From positions 1 to 64,000 of the forward strand of contig NZ_JBHUEJ010000015.1 in assembly GCF_042680565.1 (NCBI RefSeq): a stretch of DNA of 64,000 nt, given 5' to 3'. This document shows positions 45,295-53,456 of this stretch, in pieces. Below the pieces are notes generated by a model. That model ran no database searches. It saw only the letters and a list, made by a program, of their open reading frames with translations, and was not told the origin of the DNA. The stretch is from Ottowia flava. GTDB taxonomy: Bacteria; Pseudomonadota; Gammaproteobacteria; Burkholderiales; Burkholderiaceae_C. Position numbers and translations under genes: made by a program. Position 1 is the first letter of the stretch. Each line of letters opens with the position of its first letter.

Positions 45295-46896
45295 TCACTG
45301 GGCCGCGACGATGTCCACGCGGCGACCTTCGCGGTCGGCGCCCTGCGCACCGGTGATGACTTCCGGTTTGCGCATGTCGATGCGGTCGCCCGCCACGCCA
45401 CCAGCCTGAAGCGCATCGCGCACGGCGGTGGCGCGATTCTTGGCCAGTTCGTTGTTGGCATCAGCGTTCCCGGTCGAGTCCACGAAGCCCGACAGGGCGA
45501 TCTTCACGTCCGGGTGCGCCTTAAGGTAGTCCACAGCGGCCTTCAGGGTCGCACTGGCCTCTGTGTCCAGGTCGCTCTTGCCGGTGGCGAAAAACACCTG
45601 ATAGGGCATGCCTGTGGCCGGCGCGGCAGCGGTCGTCGGCGCTGCAGCCGACGCAGGGGCAGCAACGGCCGGTGCAGGCGCGGCTTCGGTCTTCGCAGCT
45701 GCGCCGCCAGCGGGGAACTCACCCGCGCGCGCCGCCTTGAACTGGGCCGGCTGGACCAGCTGACCCGTCTTGTTGCTCCAGTGGTTCTTGGTGTAGGTCA
45801 CCACGGCAGCCAGCTCGGTGTCGGACAGCTGCTTCCACGACGGCATGGCACCGTTGGCACGGCCTTCCAGCACCACGTGCATTTCTTCGCCCAGCGGACC
45901 TTGCACGATCGCGCTGCCGTCCAGCGGCTTGATGGCGCCACCGCCCTTGCCGTTTTCCAGGTGGCAGGCAGCGCAGTTGGCGGCGTAAACCTTCTCGCCA
46001 CGGGCCATCAGCTCAGGCAGCGTCCAGACCTTGTTGGGGTCGTCGGCCAGCGCGGCCAGGCGCTTCTTCTCGCCTTCCACCCAAGCGGTGTAGTCGGGCT
46101 GCGACAACACCTTCACGTGGATCGGCATGTACGCGTGCTCCTTGCCGCACAACTCGGCGCACTGGCCGTAAAAGTCGCCGGTCTTCTCGGCGCGGAACCA
46201 GGTGTCGCGCACGAAACCAGGGATCGCGTCCTGTTTGACGCCGAAGGCCGGCACCATCCAGGAATGGATGACGTCATTGGCGGTCGTGATGACACGCACC
46301 TTCTTGCCGACGGGCACGACCAGCGGATGGTCAACCTTCAGCAGGTAGTCGTCGCCGGCCGGCGTGCCGGCGTCGGACAGCGCGCGCTGCGATGAATCGA
46401 GCGTAGACAGGAAACCGATGCCCTCGCCTTCGCCGCTGATGTAGTCGTAGCCCCACTTCCACTGGTAGCCGGTGGCCTTGATGGTCAGATCGGCGTTGGA
46501 AGTGTCCTTCTGCGCAACCACCACCTTGGTGGCAGGCAGCGCCATGCCGATGACGATCAGGAAGGGGATGATGGTCCAGACCACCTCGACGGTGACGGAC
46601 TCGTGGAAGCTGGCCGATTTGGCGCCCTGCGATTTGCGGTGCTTCCAGATCGAATAGAACATCACGCCGAACACGCCGACGAAGATGATCGAGCAGATGA
46701 TCAGCAGCATCCAGTGCAGGCCGTGCTGCGCTTCGGCGATGCGCGTGACCGGCGGCGGAAGGTTCAGCTGATTAACGGCGGGACCGCCGGGCAGATCGTT
46801 CACGCGCGCCGCGAAAGCGCCCGTGGCGGCCCAGGCCGCAGTCCAGATGGTGGCGTGGCGGGAAACGCCAGCCAGCCGTGTTGCAATGCTCTTCAT
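45295..46896 (-). CDS. ctaC: Cytochrome c oxidase subunit II fused to cytochrome c and an OmpA-like domain
   Basis: A 533-residue subunit II, far longer than the usual ~250-390. In order: signal sequence (about 10-30), two membrane helices (62-82, 104-121), CuA cupredoxin domain with H211, C246, E248, C250, H254 and M257, a cytochrome c domain with CAACH (308-312) and axial Met351, an Ala/Pro linker (400-428), and an OmpA C-terminal-like domain (431-533: FFATGKSDLDTEA, LSGFVDSTGNADANNELAKNRA in parts). Such domains bind peptidoglycan, so the oxidase may be tethered to the cell wall (inference). First oxidase gene after DUF2244. Confidence 0.95.
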   Translation of the reverse strand: MKSIATRLAGVSRHATIWTAAWAATGAFAARVNDLPGGPAVNQLNLPPPVTRIAEAQHGLHWMLLIICSIIFVGVFGVMFYSIWKHRKSQGAKSASFHESVTVEVVWTIIPFLIVIGMALPATKVVVAQKDTSNADLTIKATGYQWKWGYDYISGEGEGIGFLSTLDSSQRALSDAGTPAGDDYLLKVDHPLVVPVGKKVRVITTANDVIHSWMVPAFGVKQDAIPGFVRDTWFRAEKTGDFYGQCAELCGKEHAYMPIHVKVLSQPDYTAWVEGEKKRLAALADDPNKVWTLPELMARGEKVYAANCAACHLENGKGGGAIKPLDGSAIVQGPLGEEMHVVLEGRANGAMPSWKQLSDTELAAVVTYTKNHWSNKTGQLVQPAQFKAARAGEFPAGGAAAKTEAAPAPAVAAPASAAAPTTAAAPATGMPYQVFFATGKSDLDTEASATLKAAVDYLKAHPDVKIALSGFVDSTGNADANNELAKNRATAVRDALQAGGVAGDRIDMRKPEVITGAQGADREGRRVDIVAAQ

Positions 46897-46918
46897 CGTG
46901 CTCACGTTCTTCAGTGCC

Positions 46919-47473
46919 TTACACAACCACTTCCCGATCCGTCCCGAACCCCGCACCGCTGGTGCGCAATGCCCGGCACATCTCCCCTGCCAATGCCTGC
47001 CGCCATTCCGGGCGCACGTGGCGACCCACTTCGATCTGCCTGCCATGCGCGCCGATATGGATCAACGCGCCCCGGCCTTCCGATAAGCGGACCTGGACAA
47101 ACGCGCTGGAAAACTCCATCCGCTCACCCCGACCGGCCCGGTCACGCTCGATGATCAATCGACCGTCCTGCAGCAACACCGTCTCTCCGTCTGTCGCGTG
47201 CCTGGCGTAGACCAGTATGGCCACACCCAGCGCAAGCAACTCCAGCCCCGCGAACCCCAGCACGAGCGGCGCGCCGAGCATCCAGAACCATGCGCCAACA
47301 AGGGTCGAAACAAGGCAAAGGGACGCGTAAAACCAACCGAGTTGCGCGGGCGTCACGCTGCAGTTGCGACGCAAGCGCCACGCCAGTGCATGACTGCTGA
47401 CATGCGCAAACCGGAATGTCGACGAATCCTGCAAGGCTTGCCTCCTGGGCCAACCGCCGCGTGAAGCTTTCAC
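46919..47473 (-). CDS. DUF2244 membrane protein upstream of ctaC
   Basis: Up to 184 residues, with two adjacent hydrophobic segments (about 45-85) and a soluble C-terminal domain ending around HVRPEWRQALAGEMCRAL, as in DUF2244. The family is small, of unknown function, and often lies beside oxidase genes. The exact start is uncertain: ATG 47473 is the only ATG before the fold, and the first ~25 residues look poorly conserved. It lies 22 bases upstream of the ctaC start on the same strand. Confidence 0.8.
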   Translation of the reverse strand: MKASRGGWPRRQALQDSSTFRFAHVSSHALAWRLRRNCSVTPAQLGWFYASLCLVSTLVGAWFWMLGAPLVLGFAGLELLALGVAILVYARHATDGETVLLQDGRLIIERDRAGRGERMEFSSAFVQVRLSEGRGALIHIGAHGRQIEVGRHVRPEWRQALAGEMCRALRTSGAGFGTDREVVV

Positions 47474-47521
47474 GCTGTTGCAAGCAAGTTTAACCGACTC
47501 CCCAGGAGGCTTTGATAAAAC

Positions 47522-48442
47522 TCAAACGGGTGGGTATTTTCGTTTGCGTTGCCGCAACGAGGTGCGCAGATCGTCCAGCGCGATGTGGGTCTCCCCCGTC
47601 AGCGAATGGCGAGGCGCGGGCTTGAGCGCGTGCCCATAAATCACTTCGAAGCTCAGGGTCATCGGCCCTGCGCCTGCCGGCGCACGCAGGCCCAAATCAA
47701 GCTCACTCAACAAGGTGTCACGCCAACCGCGTCCACGCAGGCCGGGGAAACGGCCGACACCCAGATTGCGCCCGAGTTCCCGCAATTCGGTCAGCATTCG
47801 TTCGGGTGTTTCGAATTGCAACGTCAGCGTCTCCATATCCATCACCGGTTCCGCAAAACCCGCAGCGGCAAGTTGGTCGCCCCAGTCGTGCATGTCGGTG
47901 AATTCGTGCGCGGGCGGCGGCCAGCCCCGCCGTGCGTACAGCGCGCGCAACTCCTTCAGCGTGTCGGGCCCGAGGCACGAGAACAGGACGAAACCGTCGA
48001 CCGACAGGGCACGGTGCCACGCGCCCAACAGCTCGTCCGGCTTGGCGACGTGGTGGGCCAACATGTTGGCCCAGACCAGTTGCACACTGCCGTCAGGCGG
48101 TGCGGTGACGTGCTCCTCGCGGCTGGCGCGCGGCGTGGTCGCCCATCGCTTCCACCAGGGCTTCACTATGTTTTTAGAAGCATCCTGCGCAGACTCGTAT
48201 TGCCCTGAGACCCAATAACACTTCGCATTCGGATAGTGCTGAGCCACCAACGCATGACCGCCCAGTCCGCCGCGCTCAGGCTCCCAGTCGGCCCACTGCT
48301 GCACCGGCAGGCGGATCACCTCCAGCCGCTCGGCCATGCGCCGGGCGACTTCCTCATGCAGCCAGGGCGACGCCGTCCATGCGCTCGTCGCCCAGCGTTC
48401 GGCGGCGACGGGGTCGAGGGTGGGCGGACGGTCGGCAGGCAT
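47522..48442 (-). CDS. SAM-dependent methyltransferase-like protein (BioC-like) with a degenerate motif I
   Basis: A 306-residue protein. The start MPADRPPTLDPVAAERW, SPWLHEEVARRM, the LVWANMLAHH strand and the FSCLGPDTLKELR segment are typical of the BioC-like methyltransferases next to comF in Burkholderiales. The SAM-binding glycine loop is atypical (PERGGLGGH), and the acidic residue expected at the end of the next strand is missing (CYWVSG). A repeat copy is translated right there (about 76-91). Enzyme activity is therefore uncertain; it could be a BioC substitute or an inactive relative. Confidence 0.8.
   Translation of the reverse strand: MPADRPPTLDPVAAERWATSAWTASPWLHEEVARRMAERLEVIRLPVQQWADWEPERGGLGGHALVAQHYPNAKCYWVSGQYESAQDASKNIVKPWWKRWATTPRASREEHVTAPPDGSVQLVWANMLAHHVAKPDELLGAWHRALSVDGFVLFSCLGPDTLKELRALYARRGWPPPAHEFTDMHDWGDQLAAAGFAEPVMDMETLTLQFETPERMLTELRELGRNLGVGRFPGLRGRGWRDTLLSELDLGLRAPAGAGPMTLSFEVIYGHALKPAPRHSLTGETHIALDDLRTSLRQRKRKYPPV
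48168..48215 (+). repeat. Dispersed repeat copy inside the methyltransferase gene (antisense)
   Basis: AGAAGCATCCTGCGCAGACT, then GTATTGCCCTGAGACCCAA. It lies opposite to the gene direction and is translated as GQYESAQDAS, next to the SAM-binding region. Confidence 0.65.
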
Positions 48443-48550
48443 GGCGGATGGCACAGCGCAGTATATTGAGGCCGCCTGCGCGGCAGCTGCGGCCCCATAG
48501 ACCCATGCTGATGCGCCGCGATCACATCGCCGCCTCCAAACACACCACCC

Positions 48551-49267
48551 ATGCGCCCGCTGCACCGCCTGTTTGGCCCAGACTGGCGCCATGCGCTGCC
48601 CAGCCAGTGCCGCGTGTGCCACGCTTGGCCAGCGCTCACGCTGTGCGCGCGCTGCGTGACACGTTTCGCCCCCCACACCACGCGCTGCCAGCGCTGCGCC
48701 CTGCCGGTGACAGGCGGCGCGCCTGTCTGCGGCGCCTGCCTGCGTGCGCCGCCGCCGGTAGACAGTTGCTTGGCCGCCCTGCCCTACGCCTGGCCGTGGA
48801 CCGAGGTGATCGCGCAGTTCAAGTTCCACGCTGAACCGGGTCTGGCCTCGCCGCTCGGCCATCTGCTGCAGGCCGCGTCCGGCGTGGTCGCTGCGCTGGC
48901 GAGTGCCGATCTCGTGCTGCCGCTGCCGCTGTCGGACGAGCGCCTGGCCGAGCGCGGCTACAACCCGGCCCAGTTGCTGGCGCGGCACCTGGCAGCGCCA
49001 CCGGGCAGCCTGCGCCTGGACCTGCTGCTGCGCACGCGCCACACGCCGCCTCAGCACGGGCTGCCGCGCGCCCAGCGGCTGCGCAACGTGCGCGGCGCCT
49101 ACGCGGTGGAGCCCCGGCGCGCGGCCGAACTGGCAGACCGGCGTGTGGTGCTGGTCGACGACGTGATGACCACTGGCGCCAGCCTTTTTGAAGCTGCGCA
49201 CAGCGTGCGCGCGGCCGGTGCGCGCTACGTCACTGCGGTCACGCTAGCACGCACGGCCGAGCACTGA
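48551..49267 (+). CDS. ComF-family phosphoribosyltransferase-like protein
   Basis: A 238-residue cytoplasmic protein. The N-terminus has a Cys-rich zinc-finger region (C20-x2-C23, C32-x2-C35, C46-x2-C49, C60-x2-C63). The C-terminus has a PRPP-binding loop VVLVDDVMTTGAS. ComF is needed for DNA uptake steps in naturally competent bacteria, but comF homologues (E. coli GntX/YhgH) are widespread. It is divergent from the methyltransferase gene, an arrangement common in Burkholderiales, and upstream of trmL. Confidence 0.92.
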   Translation: MRPLHRLFGPDWRHALPSQCRVCHAWPALTLCARCVTRFAPHTTRCQRCALPVTGGAPVCGACLRAPPPVDSCLAALPYAWPWTEVIAQFKFHAEPGLASPLGHLLQAASGVVAALASADLVLPLPLSDERLAERGYNPAQLLARHLAAPPGSLRLDLLLRTRHTPPQHGLPRAQRLRNVRGAYAVEPRRAAELADRRVVLVDDVMTTGASLFEAAHSVRAAGARYVTAVTLARTAEH

Positions 49268-49324
49268 ACCGAGTGCGAGCGCGATCTGCCGTGGCGCGCA
49301 GGCACCAAGTCACAATGGCGCCCC

Positions 49325-49786
49325 ATGTTCCACATCGTCCTGGTTGAGCCCGAGATCCCGCCCAACACCGGCAACGTGATTCGCCTGGCAGCCAACACCG
49401 GCTGCGCGCTGCATCTGATCGAACCGTTGGGCTTCTCGATGGACGACCGGCACATGCGCCGCGCCGGGCTGGATTACCACGAGTACGCCGAGGTCCGCCG
49501 GTACGTCGACTGGCCCGCGTTTCTGGCCGCCTGCCAGCCCGACGCGCAGCGCCTGTTCGCGCTGACCACGCGCGGCACGCGTGCCGTACACGATGTCGCA
49601 TTCCAGGCCGGCGACTGGCTGGTGTTCGGCGCCGAGACGCGCGGTTTGCCACCGACGCTGCGCGAAACGATCGCCCCGGCGCAGCAACTGCGCCTGCCGA
49701 TGCGCGCCGGTCAGCGCAGCCTGAACCTGTCTAATGCGGTCGCGGTCACGGTGTTCGAAGCCTGGCGGCAGTGCGGCTTTGCCTGA
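49325..49786 (+). CDS. trmL: tRNA (cytidine(34)-2'-O)-methyltransferase
   Basis: A 153-residue SPOUT-class methyltransferase that 2'-O-methylates the wobble base of tRNA-Leu isoacceptors. Family signatures: PEIPPNTGNVIRLAANTG at the start, LVFGAETRGLPP (the SAM-binding knot) and the C-terminal LNLSNAVAVTVFEAWRQ. The length matches E. coli TrmL (157). It lies 57 bases after comF. Confidence 0.95.
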   Translation: MFHIVLVEPEIPPNTGNVIRLAANTGCALHLIEPLGFSMDDRHMRRAGLDYHEYAEVRRYVDWPAFLAACQPDAQRLFALTTRGTRAVHDVAFQAGDWLVFGAETRGLPPTLRETIAPAQQLRLPMRAGQRSLNLSNAVAVTVFEAWRQCGFA

Positions 49787-49905
49787 AAAGCCGACGACGC
49801 GCAACCGCCGCGAACCGTGCTTTTTCCACCGCATTGAGGCCCGAGGCGGTCGCATTGCGTGTGAAAAGGTGTCGGCTCGTTTCAAGATCAATAGACTTCG
49901 CCTAC

Positions 49906-49920
49906 CGGTGCACTGCACCG
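49906..49920. promoter_or_regulatory. Short perfect palindrome before the 49.9 kb gene
   Basis: CGGTGCA-C-TGCACCG, 7-bp arms around one base, 21 bases upstream of ATG 49942. The position fits an operator or a hairpin over the ribosome binding site (inference). Confidence 0.4.
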
Positions 49921-49941
49921 ATTGCTGTAAGAGTCCCGACC

Positions 49942-50268
49942 ATGCCTCCCGCCCTCAAACCGCTTGTCGCAGCTGCCCTGGCCGTAGGGCAGCGCCTCGG
50001 CGGCCAGCGCGTGGCCGACAGCGCCGACCTGACGCGCATTCGCACCGCCATGCTGGAGCGCGTGATCGACTGCGAACTGAAAACCGTGCGCCGCATCCGC
50101 ATGCAGCTGTCGGGCGCCACCACAGCGGTACAGCTGTGGCTGCTGCGCAGCGAGGTGTACCAGGCCGTGTCGGAGCAGTTTGGCCAGGCCGAGGCCGCGG
50201 CCCGCATCGATACGCTGCGCCCGCTGTTCCAGGGTTTTCTGCCGTCCAAGCAGCTGCGCGCCGTCTGA
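49942..50268 (+). CDS. Hypothetical protein, 108 residues
   Basis: I do not recognise this family. It is a small, basic, mostly helical protein (start MPPALKPLVAAALAVGQRLG; middle RIRTAMLERVIDCELKTVRRIR split by D; end QGFLPSKQLRAV) without signal peptide or membrane helix. Codon usage matches its neighbours, with third positions rich in G/C, which supports coding. A palindrome lies just upstream. It is followed by a repeat copy and the convergent MaoC gene. Confidence 0.6.
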   Translation: MPPALKPLVAAALAVGQRLGGQRVADSADLTRIRTAMLERVIDCELKTVRRIRMQLSGATTAVQLWLLRSEVYQAVSEQFGQAEAAARIDTLRPLFQGFLPSKQLRAV

Positions 50269-50302
50269 CGGCGCTTGGCGCGGCCTGCGCAGGCCGCAGG
50301 GG

Positions 50303-50358
50303 TTTCAAGCCAAATCAGCGCGCAAACCGCATCCCGCCTGCGCAGGCAGCTTCAAAGG
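50303..50358 (-). repeat. Dispersed repeat copy providing the MaoC-gene stop codon
   Basis: Minus strand: CTTTGAAGCTGCCTGCGCAG, then degenerate GC-rich sequence and GGCTTGAAACC. The TGA at its 5' edge ends the MaoC-family gene. Confidence 0.75.
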
Positions 50359-50804
50359 TAATAGCGCGACAGCGGTTCGGCCACGCACACCGGCTTGTCG
50401 GCACCCTCGCGCTCGATGGTGCATTTCCAGGCCGCCTGCTGGCCGCCTTCAATGGCTTCCATGCTCAGCAGCTCGATGCGCACGCGTAGGTGGCTGCCGG
50501 CCGGCACCGGCGCCATGAAACGCACCTTGTTCAACCCGTAGTTGATGCCCATGCGCACGTCCTTGACGGCGATGGAGCGGTCAAAAAACCCCGCCAGCAG
50601 CGACAGCGTGAGGTAGCCGTGGGCGATGGTCGTGCCGAACGGGCCGGCCTTGGCGCGCTCGGTGTCGACGTGGATCCACTGGTGGTCGTCGGTCGCATCG
50701 GCAAACTGGTTGATCTGCTGCTGGGTAACGGGCGCCCAGTCGGTCACCACGATTTCCTGGCCCGCGCAGGCGGCCAGCTCGGCAAGGGTGTCGAAGGTCT
50801 TCAT
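50352..50804 (-). CDS. MaoC-family dehydratase ((R)-specific enoyl-CoA hydratase type)
   Basis: A 150-residue hot-dog-fold enzyme. The hydratase-2 motif is visible as FADATDDHQWIHVD, with the likely catalytic pair D40/H45, followed by GPFGTTIAHGYLTLSLL. Relatives hydrate trans-enoyl-CoA to (R)-3-hydroxyacyl-CoA in fatty-acid or PHA metabolism. No polyketide or PHA genes adjoin it. Start 50804 (MKTFDTLAEL) fits the family. Confidence 0.9.
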   Translation of the reverse strand: MKTFDTLAELAACAGQEIVVTDWAPVTQQQINQFADATDDHQWIHVDTERAKAGPFGTTIAHGYLTLSLLAGFFDRSIAVKDVRMGINYGLNKVRFMAPVPAGSHLRVRIELLSMEAIEGGQQAAWKCTIEREGADKPVCVAEPLSRYYL

Positions 50805-50899
50805 GGGGCGCCAATCTACAGGCACAGCGCATGGATACCCTGTCAGGCAGGCGACTGGCGCTGCATCCATCCACGGATGCGTGAAGCAGATGATTTCAC

Positions 50900-50940
50900 C
50901 TTGGTACGCGCCCATCCTGCGCAATCAGCTATCATTTTTG
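50900..50940 (-). repeat. Partial dispersed repeat copy before mltB
   Basis: Minus strand: ATGATAGCTGATTGCGCAGG, then ATGGGCGCG. Only the left half is clear; it abuts the mltB start codon. Confidence 0.65.
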
Positions 50941-50941
50941 A

Positions 50942-52192
50942 ATGAATCGATCCTCCATGGTCACGCTGGGCCGACGCGCCGCACCCCTTGCCTTTGCCGC
51001 CTGCCTGCTGGGCACGGCCAGCGCGCAGGAAACACCGCCTGCGCTGGACGACGCAGCATTCCGCAGTTGCCTGGCGCAATTGCAGGGCTCGGCCGCCTTC
51101 CGCAACGTCGACCGCGCCACCTTCGCCCAGCACACGCAGAACCTCGCGCCCGACCCGTCGGTGCTGGTGCTGCTGGACAGGCAGCCCGAGTTCACGCTGC
51201 CGGTGTGGGACTACATCGCCGTGCTGGTCGACGACGAGCGCGTAGCCGACGGCCGCGCCGCCTACGCCAAGTGGCAGGACACGCTGCGCCGCATCGAGCA
51301 GCAGAGCGGCGTGGCGCCCAACATCGTCATGGGCGTGTGGGGCGTGGAAAGCAACTTCGGCCAGATCCTGGGGGGGCGCCCGCTGGTGCAGTCGCTGGCC
51401 ACGCTGTCGTGCTTCGGGCGACGCCAGAGCTACTTCCGCGGCGAATTCGCGGCCACGCTGCGCATCCTGCAGGAAGGCCACATCCCGGCCGAAAAACTGG
51501 TCGGCTCCTGGGCCGGCGCGTTCGGGCAGACGCAGTTCATGCCCAGCACCTTTTTCCGCAGCGCGGTCGACTTTGACGGCGACGGTCGCCGCGACATCGT
51601 CGACAGCGTGCCCGACGCGCTGGCCTCCACCGCCAAGTTCCTGCAAAACGCTGGCTACCGCCGCGGCGAGCCCTGGGGTTTTGAAGTGCGCCTGCCGGCG
51701 GGCATGGACACGTCGGACGCCAGCCGCAAGAACAAGCGCCCGATCGACGCCTGGCGCCGCGCCGGCGTGACCCTGGTGGACGGCGCGCCGCTGCCCGACA
51801 GCCTGCCCAGCGCCGGCCTGCTGATCCCCGCGCGCAACCGCGGCGGCGGCCCGGCCTTCCTGGTCGGGCGCAACTTCGACACGCTGTACAGCTACAACGC
51901 CAGCGAAAACTACGCGCTGGCGATCGCCCAGTTGTCCAACCTGGTGGCCAACCCGAGCGGCAGCGTCGCCTTCGTCACGCCCTGGCCGACGGACGACCCC
52001 GGCCTGTCGCGCGCGCAAAACCGCGAGCTGCAAACCCTGCTGCTGGCCCGCGGGCACGACATCGGTACCGCCGACGGCCTGATCGGCGCCAAGACGCGCG
52101 AAGCCATCAAGGCCGAGCAGCAGCGCCTGGGCTTCAAGCCCGATGGGCGGGCGGGGCAAAAGCTGCTGGCGGCGCTCAAGACGGCGCGCTGA
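50942..52192 (+). CDS. MltB-type lytic murein transglycosylase with peptidoglycan-binding domain
   Basis: A 416-residue exported enzyme. Signal peptide (hydrophobic 14-26, cleavage near SAQ-E). Catalytic Glu136 in GVWGVESNFGQ, followed by GAFGQTQFMPST and DFDGDGRRDI, the usual MltB pattern. Residues about 340-415 form a peptidoglycan-binding domain (LQTLLLARGHDIGTADGLIG in parts). It cleaves glycan strands in the periplasm. ATG 50942 directly follows a repeat copy, and ATG 50957 is an alternative start; neither has a clear ribosome binding site. Confidence 0.92.
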   Translation: MNRSSMVTLGRRAAPLAFAACLLGTASAQETPPALDDAAFRSCLAQLQGSAAFRNVDRATFAQHTQNLAPDPSVLVLLDRQPEFTLPVWDYIAVLVDDERVADGRAAYAKWQDTLRRIEQQSGVAPNIVMGVWGVESNFGQILGGRPLVQSLATLSCFGRRQSYFRGEFAATLRILQEGHIPAEKLVGSWAGAFGQTQFMPSTFFRSAVDFDGDGRRDIVDSVPDALASTAKFLQNAGYRRGEPWGFEVRLPAGMDTSDASRKNKRPIDAWRRAGVTLVDGAPLPDSLPSAGLLIPARNRGGGPAFLVGRNFDTLYSYNASENYALAIAQLSNLVANPSGSVAFVTPWPTDDPGLSRAQNRELQTLLLARGHDIGTADGLIGAKTREAIKAEQQRLGFKPDGRAGQKLLAALKTAR

Positions 52193-52244
52193 CGCGCTGC
52201 TTTCCGCGCCCGCCATGACCCCTTGGCAACATGAAATAGTTCAA

Positions 52245-52295
52245 AAACAATAGCTGTCTGCGCTGATGGTTGTAGGGCCGAAAGCCCAATCCCCT
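52245..52295 (+). repeat. Dispersed repeat copy (intergenic)
   Basis: AACAATAGCTGTCTGCGCTG, then ATGGTTGTAGGGCCGAAAGC. Located 53 bases after the mltB stop between convergent genes. Confidence 0.9.
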
Positions 52296-52357
52296 GCCTC
52301 CGCGAGCCGGCGTCGTCCCCAAGGCGCACTCAAGCAGGCGTCCACGCAGACCAAAGT

Positions 52358-52385
52358 AGCAGTCCCCACGGCCCCTGGGACTGCT
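52358..52385. terminator. Possible terminator hairpin between mltB and ctlX-like genes
   Basis: AGCAGTCCC and GGGACTGCT form a perfect 9-bp stem with a 10-base loop. A clear T-run is absent, so it is a weak candidate. Confidence 0.35.
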
Positions 52386-52486
52386 GCGCGGCCTGATCCG
52401 GCTGCAAGACCCGACATCCCATCGCAGGTCCACAAAACACTCTCTCGGATATTTGACTCGTCTCGTGCCGCACCGCGGCCATCGGC

Positions 52487-53431
52487 TCACGCCTGCGCGC
52501 GACGCGGCGAGAGGTGGATGCCGCCGATCATGCAGCGGACCGAGCCGCCCGCCATCTCGATGGTCGGCACGCGCAAGGGCAGCAGCCGCGCACTGCGTCC
52601 GATGCGCGCCTTCTGCTGCGCCGTCAGGCTGTCGCATGCGCGTTGCGACAGCGCCAATACCCGGCCATCACGGCCCGCCAGTTCAATGGCATTGCCGGCG
52701 AACTCGCCGATCTGCTCCGGGCTCAGGTCGATGACTTCGTGCCCTGATTCCTGCAGCCGCGCGACCACCGCCTGCGACCGGCATGGATCGGTCAGCGAAC
52801 GCACGCCGAGCAGTGCGAATTCGGTGGCCACGCACATCAGCACGTTGGTGTGGTAAATCGGCCTGCCCGCACCATCGGCGGTGTCAAAGACGATGGGCTC
52901 ATAGTTGAAATGCGCGCTGAAGCGCTCCAGCAGCACGGGGTCGGCGCGCTTCGAGCGCGCGGTGTAGGCCACGCGCGCCATGTGGTCGAACACCATCGCG
53001 CCAGTGCCTTCGAGGAACAGCTCGTCCTGCTCCAGACCCGAGTAGTCGATCACGTCCTGGACGCGGTACTCGGCCTTGAGCATCTCGATCACGTCCTGGC
53101 GCCGCTCGCGCCGGCGGCTGGTCGAGTACATTGAGTAGATGGCCACATGCCCGCCAGGATGGGTGGAAAACCAGTTGTTCGGGAACACCGCGTCAGGCGT
53201 GTCGCGCCCCCCTTCATCCTCGAACAGGTGCACGCGCACGCCAGCGGCCTGCAGTTGTTCGGCGGCCTGGCTGACCTCACGGTAGGCCGCTGCAGCGATG
53301 GTGTGTGCGTCGTTCTGGTCAGCCTCGCTCTGGAACGCGTTGTCGGCAGCGGTCTGCGGATTGGGCGTGAAGCGGTGCGGGCGAACCATCACGACCGCGG
53401 AAGGGGCCTGAATCGAGCGAAAAGTGGACAT
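52487..53431 (-). CDS. CtlX-like amidinotransferase-fold hydrolase
   Basis: A 314-residue guanidine-modifying-enzyme-fold protein. PDAVFPNNWFSTH (about 79-91), a His at 194 in YHTNVLMCVAT and a nucleophilic Cys at about 300 (GSVRCMIGG) are the expected catalytic elements of the citrulline-utilisation hydrolase/arginine deiminase-related group. It is 25 bases after the ornithine cyclodeaminase gene on the same strand. Together they suggest catabolism of arginine, citrulline or methylarginine to ornithine and proline (inference). The exact substrate is open. Confidence 0.86.
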   Translation of the reverse strand: MSTFRSIQAPSAVVMVRPHRFTPNPQTAADNAFQSEADQNDAHTIAAAAYREVSQAAEQLQAAGVRVHLFEDEGGRDTPDAVFPNNWFSTHPGGHVAIYSMYSTSRRRERRQDVIEMLKAEYRVQDVIDYSGLEQDELFLEGTGAMVFDHMARVAYTARSKRADPVLLERFSAHFNYEPIVFDTADGAGRPIYHTNVLMCVATEFALLGVRSLTDPCRSQAVVARLQESGHEVIDLSPEQIGEFAGNAIELAGRDGRVLALSQRACDSLTAQQKARIGRSARLLPLRVPTIEMAGGSVRCMIGGIHLSPRRAQA

Positions 53432-53456
53432 GGCGGCTGCGGGGTGGTCGACAGGC

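Noticed and set aside
48470..48500. GCCGCCTGCGCGGCAGCTGC near 48.48 kb as another repeat copy
   Set aside because: It matches only a few GC-rich words of the core and lacks the TAGGGC half; chance similarity is likely.
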